Source: Trichobilharzia szidati
Taxonomy: Eukaryota; Platyhelminthes; Trematoda; Strigeidida; Schistosomatidae
Reading direction: 5' to 3'
Assembly: GCA_944472155.2 (NCBI GenBank)
Contig: OX235271.1
Coordinates: 39,482,633 to 39,546,632, forward strand
Length of the DNA stretch: 64,000 nucleotides
Position 1 is the first letter of the stretch. Each line of letters opens with the position of its first letter. This document shows, piece after piece, positions 28,468 to 43,200 of this stretch. A model generated the notes under the pieces. That model saw only the letters and a list, made by a program, of their open reading frames with translations. It had not been told where the DNA came from and did not search any database. The translations under genes were made by a program, and so were the position numbers.

Positions 28468-31400
28468 CTACTTTATTCTAAAAACAGTACTTATAATACA
28501 GAATGGAATTCTCAGCATTTGTCACAATATTGCATCTGATTTACGTAAAATATAAATAAAATTAAAAATTAAAACAAAATTAACCAGAGGAGTTAGTCCA
28601 CGTTTACGATATAAAGTCAAAAATATTCGAAGCACGAATTGAGAATATTAAATATAATAATAAGAATAAGAGTAAGAATAATAAAAATAGTGAGTTTATT
28701 TCAAACAGTATTGTCGATTCAGTTTGAAAATTTTAGCATGTTATAGAGTATTGAATCTAATATTCTGTTGATATGGCAGTATGGTGATGTGAAATACAAA
28801 ATTAACAGTTATAACACAGCTTAAATGATGTTCTTAAATATCATTTCATAACTTCTTGTATGAGTACAGCTTTACTGTCACCATGCATAATCATATTATA
28901 GCTTCCACTACCCAATACTGAGATATTATTTTATGTTGTTTATTTTCCTTTCTACTTCTTGGTATTTTTTCGCATTTTTTAAAATTATTTTTGTGTTTGT
29001 TATTTTTTGTTGTTGTTGTCTTTATATTCATTTTTTGAAATACTCCTTTTAAATGTTTGATAAAATTAGATGCAAATATTGTAGATAAATGCTGAAAATT
29101 CCACACTGTATCACTAGTACTGTTTCTGGAATAAATCAAATTAATATTATTATTAAAAAATAAACGGAAAAAAAATTGAGACGATTATAAATATAAGAAG
29201 TACAATAACAATAAAGTTTGATGTTGTAAGGGTGGACGAAATGGTTTATTTAGTAGTGCAAAGAAGGTTAGTTAGTTCACTTCTGACGCTATTTTCATCA
29301 CATAAAGTACGTGCAAAATATGGTATAGTGGAATTTTTATACTTAGACGTACGTTCATAAAGTCTTTTGAAAAGATTTCTTGTTTTACCTGAGGAAACAC
29401 CAAGTGAAAGCTGAGGGTAAGTTAAGTGGATGCTCACAGTCTGACAAAATTCCTTTAGCGAATTTGTTGCATGACATCAAGTGCCTATCAATGACAATGT
29501 CAACAATATGGCCCAATGGGATACCACTCGTCCTACTGACAGTCTTCAGAGTTCTACGAGGTATGAAACAGTCTTTTTTAAGCAATCTAGGAAAGAATAA
29601 GGGTGAAAAGTAAAGAAGAATAGGTAAATTACACGAGTTGACAAACTGTAAGAGGAGTGGTTGTGTTATGCCTGAGTGCCTTAACTTCTTAATGTAAAAA
29701 GTCAGACGAAATATTCTTTTAGAAATCGCTAACATATGGGAAGACCAGGACAGGTTAGAAAAATGAATTAATCTAAAATACTTAACTTCAGACTTGGTTA
29801 CTACATCACCATCATCAATTTTGCAAGAGTCATAGGAGCCAACGGCTTCATTTAACTTTCGTTTACATCGGAAACTGAAATTAACAGTCTGACATTTGGA
29901 AGGATTTAGATATATATAACGCAAATCACAAAAAACGGACCTTCTACTCACCCTTTCAAGTTGGACAGCTTTAGGACCAGGGGGACAAAATGTGAAAATT
30001 GTACAAGCATACGCATAAAATAAAGGATGTAAAATCCGAGTATCTTGAAAATCTTCACCTTGGATTGGGATGATAGTGCGTAATAGGACAGAAACAATTT
30101 GTATAACGGAATCAAATATTGAAAACACTAGACTGGCATTACTATCACAACTACTTATATCTATCAGATCGGTTGCATTGTTTGCATGAGATAACGTGGC
30201 TTGTAATTGCAGTATGAAGAAATCAGAGAGTTTCTAAAAGATAAAAAATAGAATATGGAGGAAAAGAATGTCAAGAAAATATGCCTTATGACGATATATA
30301 TATAAATATATTATTGTAACCTTTAATTCCTAGAGGAACATAGAGCTTCAGCCGTGCGTCTCCATTGCGTTCTGTTCTCTGCCTACGTCTTATCACCTGG
30401 CTCCATGTCTGCCCACACGCTTTCATCTCCTCTTCACATGACCTCCTCCAGGTCACCCTTGCACTGACGACCAACTCGCCGCTTCCCTTTCGGGTTCCAC
30501 TCGAGCAATGGCTTGTCTAGTGATGTCACATGATGGTTTCCTCAGAGTATGGCCAGCCAATCCATCTCCATTTCTTCCTGCCTATTTTTCTTTCACAATC
30601 GGTTCCTGCTCGGTTGGTTCGCTCGTTGCCAGAGATCTCTGTTGCTGATCTTTTCTGGCCGGCCATCTGATCTTGAGTATTGAGCGAAGACAACTGTTGA
30701 TGAAGGTTTGTAGTTTGTTTGAGATGCTCTTTATGACGCGCAGTGCAAGTCTCTGATCCGTATAGTAAGTAGCACTGACTTCACATTGGAGTTGAAAATC
30801 CGCATCTTATTTTTCATGCTGAGTGCTATTGACCTTCACACAGACTTGAGAGTAATAAAAGCTTGTCTTGCTTTCCCTATCCTCGATTTGATATCCTCAT
30901 CAGTTCTGTCCTCCTGTAGTTGAAACGATGCTTCTCAGGTAGGTAGGTAAAAGAGGTTGTTTCGTTCAGGTTCCTCCCATTTATGCTGGCTGATTTTTGT
31001 GTGCTGTTGTTGTTGTTGCTGGTGGTGGTGTTGGTGTTGGCCAGGAATCTTCATCACCTCTGTTTTCTCTGTGTTCACCTGAAGTCCCTCCTATCTTTGA
31101 TGCTTCTTCTGCCAACTTGTTGCTTTTCGCTTGCATATCTTACAGTTTGCGGGAAATCAGACATATATCATCGGCGAAGTCCAGATCCTCCAAGTTTTTG
31201 TGTGAGTCCATTTTATGCCTGTTTCCTCATTGCCCGCTGTTTGTCGCATTATCTAGTCTACTGCAATCAAGAAAATCATTGGTGATAGTAGGCAGCCAGC
31301 TTGTCTTACTCCTGTCCTCACTTCGAAGGGTTCCGTAAGTTTCCCGTTGTTGATTACTGGGCGTGCAGCATTATCTTACAGTTGTTGGATGAAATGTATA

Positions 31401-34160
31401 ATTGTCGGTGGCACCCCGTAGTATCGAAGTAGTTGCCAAAGCACCTCTCGATCGACGCTGTCGAAGGCCTTTTCAAAATCGATGAATTTGAGATAGAGAG
31501 GTGACTGCCATTCCAAGCTCTGTTCAATGATGATCCGTAATGTAGGGATCTGATCAATGCATGACTTGTTTCTCCTGAATCCAGCCTGTTCCGGTCGAAG
31601 TTTTTCATCCAGGGCATGTTTGATTCTCTGCAGGATGATGCGGCTTAGTATTTTGCTTGGGATGGACAAGAGCATAATTCTGCGCCAGTTCTTGCATTGA
31701 CTTAGGTCATATATACATATATATATATATATATATATCAGTGGCGACAATTTGTCCTCACACTTGATTTCATGAACCCCACTGGTTACGACTTCTCACT
31801 AGGACTTCAGGCAAATTGTCGAGGAGTCCCGACTAGGACGAAACAGCTGTCCAGTATTTGCTGTTGGTTTCCAATAGTTCTTCAACTGATATCAATCCGT
31901 GATCAAACTTGAAACTAACCTAATCCCCACAAACACTAACCTCTGGAAATTATCAGAGTACCTAGTAAGAATGCATAATATTAATGAAGTCATGAACTAG
32001 GAAAAAAATACAACGGATTTATAATCATCGTTGTTACTACGGCGCATCAGTTGCGCAGCAATAGAATGCTCGCCTATCACGCCTCATGTACTTCAGGATT
32101 CCATCCCCAGCCAGTAACGCATTCCTCCTTTACCTCACTAAGCCAGCAATACGACTGGTAATGAGGGAAGGTTGGTCATGAGGCTAGTAACCCGCAAAAA
32201 AAAACACCATTGCTGGCGAAACTTCAAGCATCTAGCCCGAAGCCTTATGTTCCACTACGGACGTAAAGGAATGAAATAATAAATAAATGATATAATAATA
32301 ATGGTTATTATGGCGTACTTTCTAAGACGTGTAAGAGCTAGAAACAGTAAGTATAAGATTATAAATTCTCTGTGCAACTAAAAACATGTAAAGCTTGCTA
32401 TCTCCAAATAACAACAGCATCGTTAACTTGTAGAGTGTATTTGATAGAAGCAATTGATTATGCATAGACATAATTAAGGAATATAAGCTCTGGTTACAAT
32501 GTTACAATGTTCAATAAGCTATCATAAAGCATCTCTAGATTGACCAATTCATTAATAATAGAATAATATATACATCCTAGATAAGGAGTAATCATTACAA
32601 AAAAGGCATAGACGCTTACCTGAATTAAGGTAATAAACGTATTTAATCCATTCATACTGATTATGCTAATAAGTGCATTCGTTCGAGATAAAATTATCTG
32701 TTGTTTTGAAAAATTATCATATGATAAACGATCAAAAATTGATAATCGACTTGAACCGAGTATATGCGTACGTAATAAACGTAATACCAATAAAATGCTA
32801 GGCGGTATACACCGACCAGCTGTAACAATTTGAGCATTAGATAGTTTTCGACTTTGAAATGTTAAATGAGATGATGTAGTATTTGGTGCTATAAGATCTT
32901 CAGCAACTTCAAGATCTAAAAGTGTATCTAATGCTTCAGTCAATTCATTACTCATTGTTTGCAATTGACTAATTAACCATGAACAGGCGTCAGGTGATAA
33001 AGGTGAATCAGTCGGTACATTGAACACTCCTGTAACATGTGAACGAGACAATCCATCACGAAGCCAATTAATATAAATTGGTGCAATTCGAGTAAATGAA
33101 TTCAGTTGTACTAATACATCAATAGGTGTAATATCTTCTACACAGTCGATTTGTTGATGTGCTACAAAAGAAATTAAGTGAAATGTGTATATTAATATAT
33201 ATGTGCAAAACTTGGGCACTGTGGCAGTAAGTAATTCCATATTAGTTTGTTTATTAGATGTATCACACAGTCAGTGAAACAGTATTATTAACTGGATGAC
33301 AACGTTTTGAATACAATTTATTATTGTTCATAATCATATCATCAATTATAATCAAACAACTTCGAAACTTGAGTTTTATAGTTTTCTTTGTCCTCTCCTA
33401 TTTGTCATAGAGGTAGTAGAATTTCCCAGATGTATGGGTGGACACGTGTTGAATCATTCCTATTACACGTATTTGCAGTTGATTCGATAAACAAAGCTTC
33501 TGTTATCAATCTCTCCCTCCACCCTGTGACATTAGAATTTAAAACTGTTATCCTATTCCATCCTATTGTATGGTTGTGCGTAACTGCGTGTAGTGCTATA
33601 GCTGAACTATTCTCTAGATTTCTTATCTTATTCCGGTTAACCAATCTAGATTTTGCTAGGTTTTTATGCTAGGCTCCACAGGATCCTTTAACCGACAAAG
33701 CTTGTTTCTAAATGAGTTTGTGGGTTTGAATACCAGCCACTTTTATTCCTGCCTTGTTAAGAATTCTGCGTAAGGTTTCCGAGGTTCCTTCCTTGTATGG
33801 AATCACTACTGATGATTTAGATTCCTTATTGTTGGTGTTGTCATTAATATTATTACTATTATTATCATTATTATTGTTATCATTATTATCACTGTCGCTA
33901 CTATCATTATTTATTTTATTTTTACATTTCCCTACATACTTTCTGACTAATTTATCAGGGTAATTATTAAGTTTCAAGGCATCTCTTATATGTCTTACTT
34001 CCTGTCTTAGATTTTCCTTGGTACTACCTAGTTTTTGTGCTCCGTCACTTAAACATTTCACCAATCCTATTTTTACTGACATAGGATGGGATGATCGGAA
34101 ATCCAAATATCTGTTTGAATGTGTGGGTTTCCTGTAAACACTAGTGTTTAACTTCCCATC

Positions 34161-34217
<57 letters not shown>

Positions 34218-37200
34218 CATGTATATATAATGGTCAGTGCTTAGTAATATATAAATATATATAAATTAATGATGTAAACAAAAGGAAGTTACAAGAATTT
34301 CTCGAAAACTATTCCAACTTCGCTTGACACTTTGCACCCCTTATCAATTCTATTTAATCGCAATGGCTTTATATATGTGACATTCATTTGATGCATGGAG
34401 GTGCAGGAGTATGCGAATGATAACGTCCTTCGTGATAGAGACGATGACAAAATGCAGTGCTCTGAACACCTTGAAGTGATATCTTCAAAGGTATGACATG
34501 CGATTAACTCCTATTTTTGGTGCAGTTGTGTCCTATGAGCTGGATAGCTTAGCTGTGAAACCTTCATTTTCTTAATAGTGCATGCTTCAATTTGAAGAAT
34601 CCTTTTAAAATTCTCCCCGAGTTTAGAAAGCCACCGCTTCTCGTAAACTCGAACGTGAATGGTTATTTTTGTGTACTTTACCTCCCTCTAGTCTGCTTGT
34701 ATCGGTACTGATTGTTCCCTTGACGTGAAAGTTGACTTTTCGTTTAACTAATTTCCTTTTTATAGATTGGTAAATCTTGTCTATATCAATACATATCTTG
34801 ACTGCCGATGCATGTGAATACTAGACTCTTAGAAATTCTCTGGCGCTTTTGGTGTTTCCTCTGTCTCATATTTGAGCATTGTCCCGATCGAATTAGTGTC
34901 CATGGTTGTCTGCATGAACCAATACGAGAGAGAGAAGACATGCTTTTCACCAAATCCTAGTTTAAAGATAGGAAGTGAATTGGTAGAGCATGTTCGTTTT
35001 TTATTCCTTCACGTTCCCCAGTGGAACATAGGGCTTCAAGCTAGTGGCTTGAAGTTTCTGTAGCAGTGTTTATTTTTACAGGATGGGGTTGCTAGCCTCA
35101 TGTCCAACCTTTCCTCTTCACCAGCATTATTTCTGGCTTAGCGAGGCAAAGGAGTGCGTCGGCCAGGGATTGAACCCCTGACCATATGCATGATCGGTGA
35201 GCGTCCTAACCGCTATGCCACCAACGCACCATGTTGGTGGTTCGCTTATTACGGATGTTAGTACTGATTTTTAGTAAAACCTCAACACCGATATAAAAGG
35301 CTCGAAATGACATTCAGCAACTCACGTCATCTCTGGCGTAGACGTTATATGTACCTATCGATCAAATGACGTATGTATTGGGCAGTAGTACACGATTTAC
35401 TGTTCATAACAGTGTTAAATGCAATTATATGCAACTTCGAAACTGGGATTTTATAGTTATACTTCTTTCAGACTTATAAATAAGCAGTAGTCATTTACAC
35501 CTGATTGAGTTGGTCACAACAATGAAAGCATTTCAAATTTACTTTTATGTTATTATTATTATTATTCCTTTGGGTTCCGAGTGGAAAATAGGTCTTCCTT
35601 CAGAAGAACATTGCTATTCCATTCTGCTCCCTGAAATCCTTTCCAGCTGACTCCACGATTCCATATAAGTTTTCATCATTCCCTCCTCTTTATATGACCT
35701 CTTCGATGTTACTTTCGAACCAACTCCCAACTTGTCGTTCCCCATTTACGTTCCACTCTAGAATCTGGCACGCGATGCCAATCGATGGTCGCTTCAGCGT
35801 ATGCCCAATCTATCTGCATTTCTGTCTGCATATTTGCTGAGCAACAGGTTCACGGTTGGTTCGTCACCAGAGTTCCTAGTTGCTTCAGTGTGGAACAAAG
35901 ACAGCTGTTGATAAAAGTCTGCAACCAGTTAGAAATGATTTAGGCGACGCACCATGTCTATAAATTATATAGAATCACTGACTTGGCAATAATGTTGTAC
36001 ATGCAAAGCAAAAAAGAAAGCCAGTGATTTCCACAAATAATAATAAGCAGTTTTATAGGCTTACTTTTCAAGCACACTGACACTGAAATCTATACATCCT
36101 ATCTATTTCACAATCTGGTAAACATTTCCAACCTGACTATATTTTTTTAGACATGCAATAATGGATGAAAAAAATGCCCTTTATTATGAACACATCTCAT
36201 TGGAAAAGGGGTATACATCTGCCTTAAAAAGCTGTATAACACACTAACTCACGCGTGATCAGCTGTGCCAAACGAAATCCATAACGATCTAAATAGGATA
36301 CATCCTCACTGTGACGTAATACTGTAATGATCAAGGTATTCACTAAATTGTTTAACTGAATTGGTCCAGAGAGCAGATTGTGGATTGTTGCTTTCGAACT
36401 TAAAGCGCTTGGCATTTCAAAATGTGCATCTGTTGAAGCCGGATCATTTGACTGTGCTGGGAACAATAAAAGACAGCATGAAAACATGTATAACACGAAT
36501 CGTCATCAATTATGAGATTATAGTAAAGTGCTTTCATATTAATGTATGAAAACTAGATAAAGATGAGACTTAGAATAGTGAAAAAACAAGTGACAAATGT
36601 TAATAAACCAGGATTTAATGAATTCATCACATTTCAGTAAAACTCTTCAGCTGAACACTCTACCCTACAGTGATATACATACACTATCAGAAATACTTAG
36701 TTTTTTTTATTTCTTTCACGTTCCCTAGTGGAACATAGGGCTTCAAGCTAGTGGCTTGAAGTTTCTGTAGCAGTGTTTATTTTTACAGGATGGGGTTGCT
36801 AGCCTCATGTCCAACCTTTCCTCTTCACCAGCTTTTAGTTCTGGCTTAGCGAGGTAAGGGAGTGCGCCGGCCGGAGATCGAACCCCGGACCATGTGCATG
36901 GTCGGCGAGCTTCCTAACCGCTATGCCACCGACGCACCGACGCACAGATACATTTACATAGATCAAATTCACCAAACAATAAACAATAAGTCACGTGACA
37001 AAAGAAGTCAAATTTCAAGTCAGTAAAAACAATCAATCATTACTGATGCAAATTAACAACCGATCACAACAAAGCTTGTCAGGAGATACATTAATATCAT
37101 TCATGAAGAGAATTCAAATAAGTCCACTTCATAATGGGATTGGTTTCCACCGAACGTGTTGTCTAGATGGACAATGGAAGCTTCGCAATTAAATTATCCA

Positions 37201-40200
37201 GCTTCGAAAACACAACCACATCAAAAAGATTATACAAATATATATAGAGAAATAAAGGACAGAACCTACTGTTAGACTTTGTTTCTTCATTTGAAGCTTT
37301 AGATTTTTCAGTTTTCGGTAATGCCAACTGCTGTGTGCTATTCCCTGCACACTTTATGTCTACATCGTGTTCAGCAAAAGCTTCAGTAAGCATTAGAAAT
37401 GGAGCGAAATAATCATCCATAGCAATGACATCAGCAATCCATATAGGTGATGCAGTATTCAATGTGGTATGGACAAATTCTTTGAGACATTCTAGATTAG
37501 ACAGCTGCTGGTCATCATCATCATCATCATCATCGACAGTACCATCATTGTCCATAGAATTATGAAACTGTCCAATCGTGTTCACTGTCAATCTGGTCAG
37601 TCCAAATAAGGCATCACGTAGAATTGCTGCTTCATTGGATCGTAAATCTACAGAACTACTACTAGTCTCAGATTGAAGTTGTGTGACAAAGGAATAAATG
37701 CCTGTCATACCTGAAGACAAATAAAAACCGACAAATTAAAAATTACGATAAAATGCAGGCGGAGGGGAGGGGGGGATTTTGTGAATGGGATATTCATATA
37801 TTTCTCTCAACTCTAGTGAAATTATGATAAACCATATTATAAGTGTTGTCGGAGTTATGTTAATTAGTGGTGAAATCTGTATGGTGAAAAAAGGTCAGAT
37901 TTTGGTAAAACTTGAAAACATATTAAATCCTTAGTAAAAGCTGTTCAGTCAAATGGTGAAATAGTTTATAATGATTGGGGTAATTCGTTCACAAACATGC
38001 GCACATAGAATTCTTTCTCATAGTTTATCTAACAGGAAAACAACTATTGGCGAACAACACATATAAAAGTGAGATTTCCAGGATTAACTGAAAAATACTT
38101 GTACAACACCCCTGTAAGTGCCTACGAGTCAAAAAATTATTGAGAATTAATTTCTACATTATATGGGCTTCGTAAGGATTTGGATTAATTTCATTATAAG
38201 AATGTCGTTGTGAACCAACATTAGTTAGAGAATCATTGAAAACTAAAGAGAACTGAACAGAGATTTCGCCCTAGCTTGGGACTCTTCAGCCTTGTACACC
38301 CATGACTTCACCAGGGATTAAACAAGGGAGTTTTCAAGTCACTAAGTCAGATCAATGACCATTCGATCATTTCGATTGTAATCCAGTGACCTGTAAATTC
38401 TAAACGTTGTCTGTTTGTGATATAGCACTGCGCCTCTAACAAATGACATCGGTGAGCATCCGCTTCACCTTCGTATAGTGTTGAATTCCGGCTGGTATTG
38501 GTTACCTAAATGTACCGAGTACGAGTTCTGAAGTTTTCTTGGGTACGAATTGTTGAAGAGTCTCAAACTCGGTCAAAACACCTGCTCAATTTTTCCCGGT
38601 TTTCAATGATTCTCTAACTGATGTATCGGTTAACATGACAAAATATACGCTGAAAATTGATCTAGTTTTCATGATTTGTGAAGACACATTTCATCAGGTA
38701 AACATAGCCATCTCCCAGAGAACCTGAAAGGCAAGTTATGAGTAAGGTGATGATCACAGACATAGCATTAAATATACTGTTTAACTTTTGGGCTACCAAA
38801 ACTCCGTCCATCACGATAGATTGCGTCTAACTTCAATTTGTTTTAACTTATTAACCTATTAAAAATTTGACCTCCAATCGCATTGTTTACGCTCATGAAA
38901 ATTTAAAATGTTTAAAATCTGTGGATTTGCATTTTTCAACAACATCCAAAAAAAAGCAACATTCTGCGTGGCAGCACGCTTTAAAACGTATTCTAATACA
39001 TCAAATGACTGTTCCTGACGTTATGAGCACAAAATGTCATTTCCTGCTGCCAGGTAAAATTAACTGTCTGCAATCCCTGGTGTCATCCAATGTATACCGC
39101 AAATGTAGGAATTAAAACTCTTCAAGAAACCTGGCTCCATCACCTATATGATGACAATTTAATCTGTCTAAATGGTTTGAGACAATTCAGACAAGATCAA
39201 TGTAGCTTTAAAAAGAAATGTGGTGGTGGCGTTGCAACTTTCACCAATTCTTAGTGGTGTACTTCATATAATGTGTGTATTTTAGACTATTTAGTGACAA
39301 AATTGACTGCCTCACTGTTAAATGTCAACCGAAACACCTGTCCAAATTTAACTACACATATATTTCAAACATTTATATTGCACCTGGATGTAGCCTCTCA
39401 GAACTACCTTTATTTGCTGATGAATTTACTTCTTTGGCTGCCACCTCTCTCTTAGAAACTCCTTGTCAATAATTACTGACGACTTTAATTCTTGTGACTA
39501 CAGTTCCCTTACATCATTACGTCATGAAAATATTGTCGACTTCTCACCACGACTAGAAAATACCCTTGATCTAGTGTTTACAAATGACTTCAGCATATTC
39601 GAAGCTCGGAAAAGAGCCGCACTACTTAATTCTGATTATTGTGTCATACGTATATCGCCCGAAATATATGGAAAGCTGCACAGAAGGGCCTTCTTGAACC
39701 TTGGCAAGAAAAAACAACATAGATATTACTCCCATGACAATATAGAGTCTAAGAAACATGTTACAAGATGCAAACTGGGACTTATTCACTGAACAAGTTC
39801 TAGATGACACAATAACAAACGTAACATGTTATCTCAAATTCTGTCTTGATGTTTGTTGTCCAAAAGAGACACTTTTCTTAAAATTTGACTTCTCTTCTCA
39901 ACTCAAAAAGCTCCACCGAGAAAAAGATAGGTTATACAAAATGAGAGACAATCCTGGTGTTAAGATACTGAACATTTTAATTAAACTGGAAATACACAGA
40001 TTAAATAGGATTTATAATCAAAAGTTCGTATCATGCAAAACCTCACCAAAATGTGGGAGCTGTTTAAGGAAATCAACGGGGTAAGCAAACAAATATAATG
40101 ATTCTCCTCCAGTTGATCCTGGTACTCTTAAAAAGTCTTTCGTATGTCGTCCAGCTGATGTTATGATCTCAAATGTTACAAATGCAAATAATGCCTGCTT

Positions 40201-43200
40201 CTCCGGTTTTAATACAAACAATGTCCTCAAGTGTCTCAAATCCGTAAAACTTACCCGGTCCCTTGGTCTAGATGTCATACCAGCTATTTTTCTCGAATAA
40301 TGTGCTGACATTTTATGCTATCCTTTCACTGGTATTTTCAATGGATCGTTTTCCACTAAGAGTATGCCTGCTTCTTGGAAGGACATTATAATTGCTTCTG
40401 TGCCTAAATCATCAGGTGGACCAACTGTTATGCTTAGACCTATTGCCATTAATTCACCTTTTTTAAAAATAACAGAAAGACTGCTTTTACTCAACCTTGA
40501 ACCTTCAGTTGAGGCTTTTAACGATCCTAATCAAATTGCCTATAAATATAGTAGGTGTGCTTTAGATACCCCTGTCTTATATCATAATATTGTCTCTAGT
40601 TTAGACAGATGTGCCAAGTTTGTTAAGTGTGCCTTCCTAAATTACGTATCTGTCTTTGACTTTGTACCTACGCCTCTTTTGTCGAACCAGCTTGCTGTGA
40701 CACAAGCACATTGCTGGACTACCAAGTGGTTGCATTCCTATTCCTCTGATAGGAGGCAATACACTTTCTACAATAGAAAATCCCCCACTGCTAAACTTAC
40801 TCTAGCTGGTGTTCCTCTTCTGTTTTCCCTTTTCTTACATGACTTACTTGCCCCATTCTGACGAAGCCGATTTCGTTAAAGTATGCCGATGATCTGACTG
40901 TTTCTATGTAGACGATTACTTCTCAGTTAGGCTGCTCCAAAGTGAATAACTTTTCATCAGAAATCACTCAGTGGTCCTCGTCAAATGGTCTTAAGCTTAA
41001 TCCCTCCAAAGGTCAGGTAGTTAATTTTACTTTCAGATGCAAGCGCGACTTACGTGAACTGGCTAGTTCGCATAGTTCCACTGTCATAGATGCCACAGAA
41101 GTTGAAACTAAATCGAATGTTAAATATCTTGGACTGTATATTTCCTCTGATCACCTTTCCTCGTCTTCCCACATAATGTTAGTTTCCAGAAAGATATTTC
41201 GTTTGACGTTCTACGTAAGGAAGTTAGGACTATCTGGTATCATTCCGTCTCTACTGCTACAGTTTGTTAATTCTTGTATTCTGCCCATACTTCTTTACTG
41301 CTACCTCTTAATCTTTCTTTCCCAGGCTACTTAAAAAAGACTTTGTTATACTGAGTAGGGGACTAAAAGCCGTTGGTAGGGCGAGTGAGGTGTTGCTAAG
41401 CCAACTCATTAATACTGTTGTAGATAGACACATGGACTCCTGCAAGAAATCAGCAAATATTATCTTGTCGAACTCTGAGCATCCTCTCTATACACAACTC
41501 TCTCCTTGCATCTCACCGGATAGAACTAGAAACAACTATAGAAGACTGTATGCTCGGAAAACTAAGTACAAAAACTCTACAATACCTTATTTGGCAGGCA
41601 CACATTTTATGTGATGAGAAATGCATAAAGCAGGAGATGATGAAATAATTCCGGAACTCGAAGTAAACGGCCCCATTTTTTTTTCATTGTTACATTGTTG
41701 TTAATGTTTTTTACTAAATGTTATATTTATTTTCTTATTGAACAACATTATTATCTATGTAGATGCCCTGTTTTAATTATTATCCCAATAATGAGAAAGT
41801 TAGATGCAATACTGTAAGAATACATGCTAAAAATGCCATAGTTGTACCAAAAATACTGTTTGCAATAAAGCTATTATTATTATTATTAAATAGAATCACT
41901 CCACATAGTACACATTCATATTGTATGCATATAATCAATGTCTTTATGAACTTAAATGTTACTAAAGCTGAAGAAAAGTAACAAACAAACAAAATGTAAA
42001 AAGGGAAATTAAACAGTTTCCCAAAATATTAATAAGTTAACTATCGATACAACTTAATAACACAATGACACACTACGGTATAATTTTTATGAACAGTTAT
42101 TTAAGAGTTGCTTAAAAAATGAGTTAACAAGCCATTGGGGGGGATTTCACTGGTGTGAAAGTAATTTTCGTAGAAAAAAATTGACTTCACCAGGAGAAAT
42201 ATCGAGATGCACCCTAAACGTCCAGTTCTCCTTTAACAATGAAATATATCATCAAAAGGATGGTATAGCTATGGGCTCACCACTAGGTCCTCTGCTTGCG
42301 GATTTCTTTATGTCGAAACTCGAAAACACTTACCTAAAGAATATGATTGACAACTTTGAACTCTACAAGAGATACGTCGACGACACCATCATCTGCAACA
42401 ACGAAGAGAATTTAGGAGATAACTTGAAGTTCTTCAACAACTGCCACCCTGCGATTCAGTCCACACTAGAGAAAGATATCTTTTCTTGACGTTCAACTAA
42501 CGAGACGCCAACAAGACGGAACATTAAAAAGATCCATCTACAGAAAGCCAACGTGGAACGGACAGCTCACTAACTTCCACAGTTGGGTGCCTCTATATAC
42601 TAAACGAAACCTAATCCGTTCACTAAGCCACAGAATACGTAGAATTTGCAGCCTGGACGCCATAGAAGATGAAATGAACACTCCTAAGAAAATCCTCCTT
42701 GAAAATGGCTATCCAAAAAGATTTATCACAAAATCAATGAAACCCAGACCAGAGAAGCCGCCCACACCCAGTGCTTCAAAAAGACTTCTCCATATGAACC
42801 TACAGTTCAATGGAGACCAATCTACAGAAATACTGAGAAATCGGCTCTCCCGCTCATTGAAGAAAATCTTCTTTGCAGCTGAATTACGACTAACGTTCTC
42901 CACGAGACCAATGATTCGCATGAACGTGAGGGGTAAACTACCATTGTTGGCGTCATCTATGTGCATCTACCAATTCACCTGCTCGTGTGGAGCCAGATAT
43001 ATCAGCCGTACTCAGCGTTGGCTATCCAAACGCGTCAACGCACATTTACCTTCATGGTTTTATAAAGGAGAAAACCGATGCCCCCACAGCTCGATCCTTG
43101 AACATTTGATCGACTCTGGACACCAAGTCAAACCACAAATAAACTTCAAAGTTATCTACAGAATACAAGGCAATCTTGCTAAAAGTGTACTGATCAAGCT

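Noticed and set aside
29385..30128. Single 247-codon protein-coding gene
   Set aside because: The first part is VIRMA exon 12 and the rest is a CR1-like fragment after the GTGAGT donor; treated as two features.
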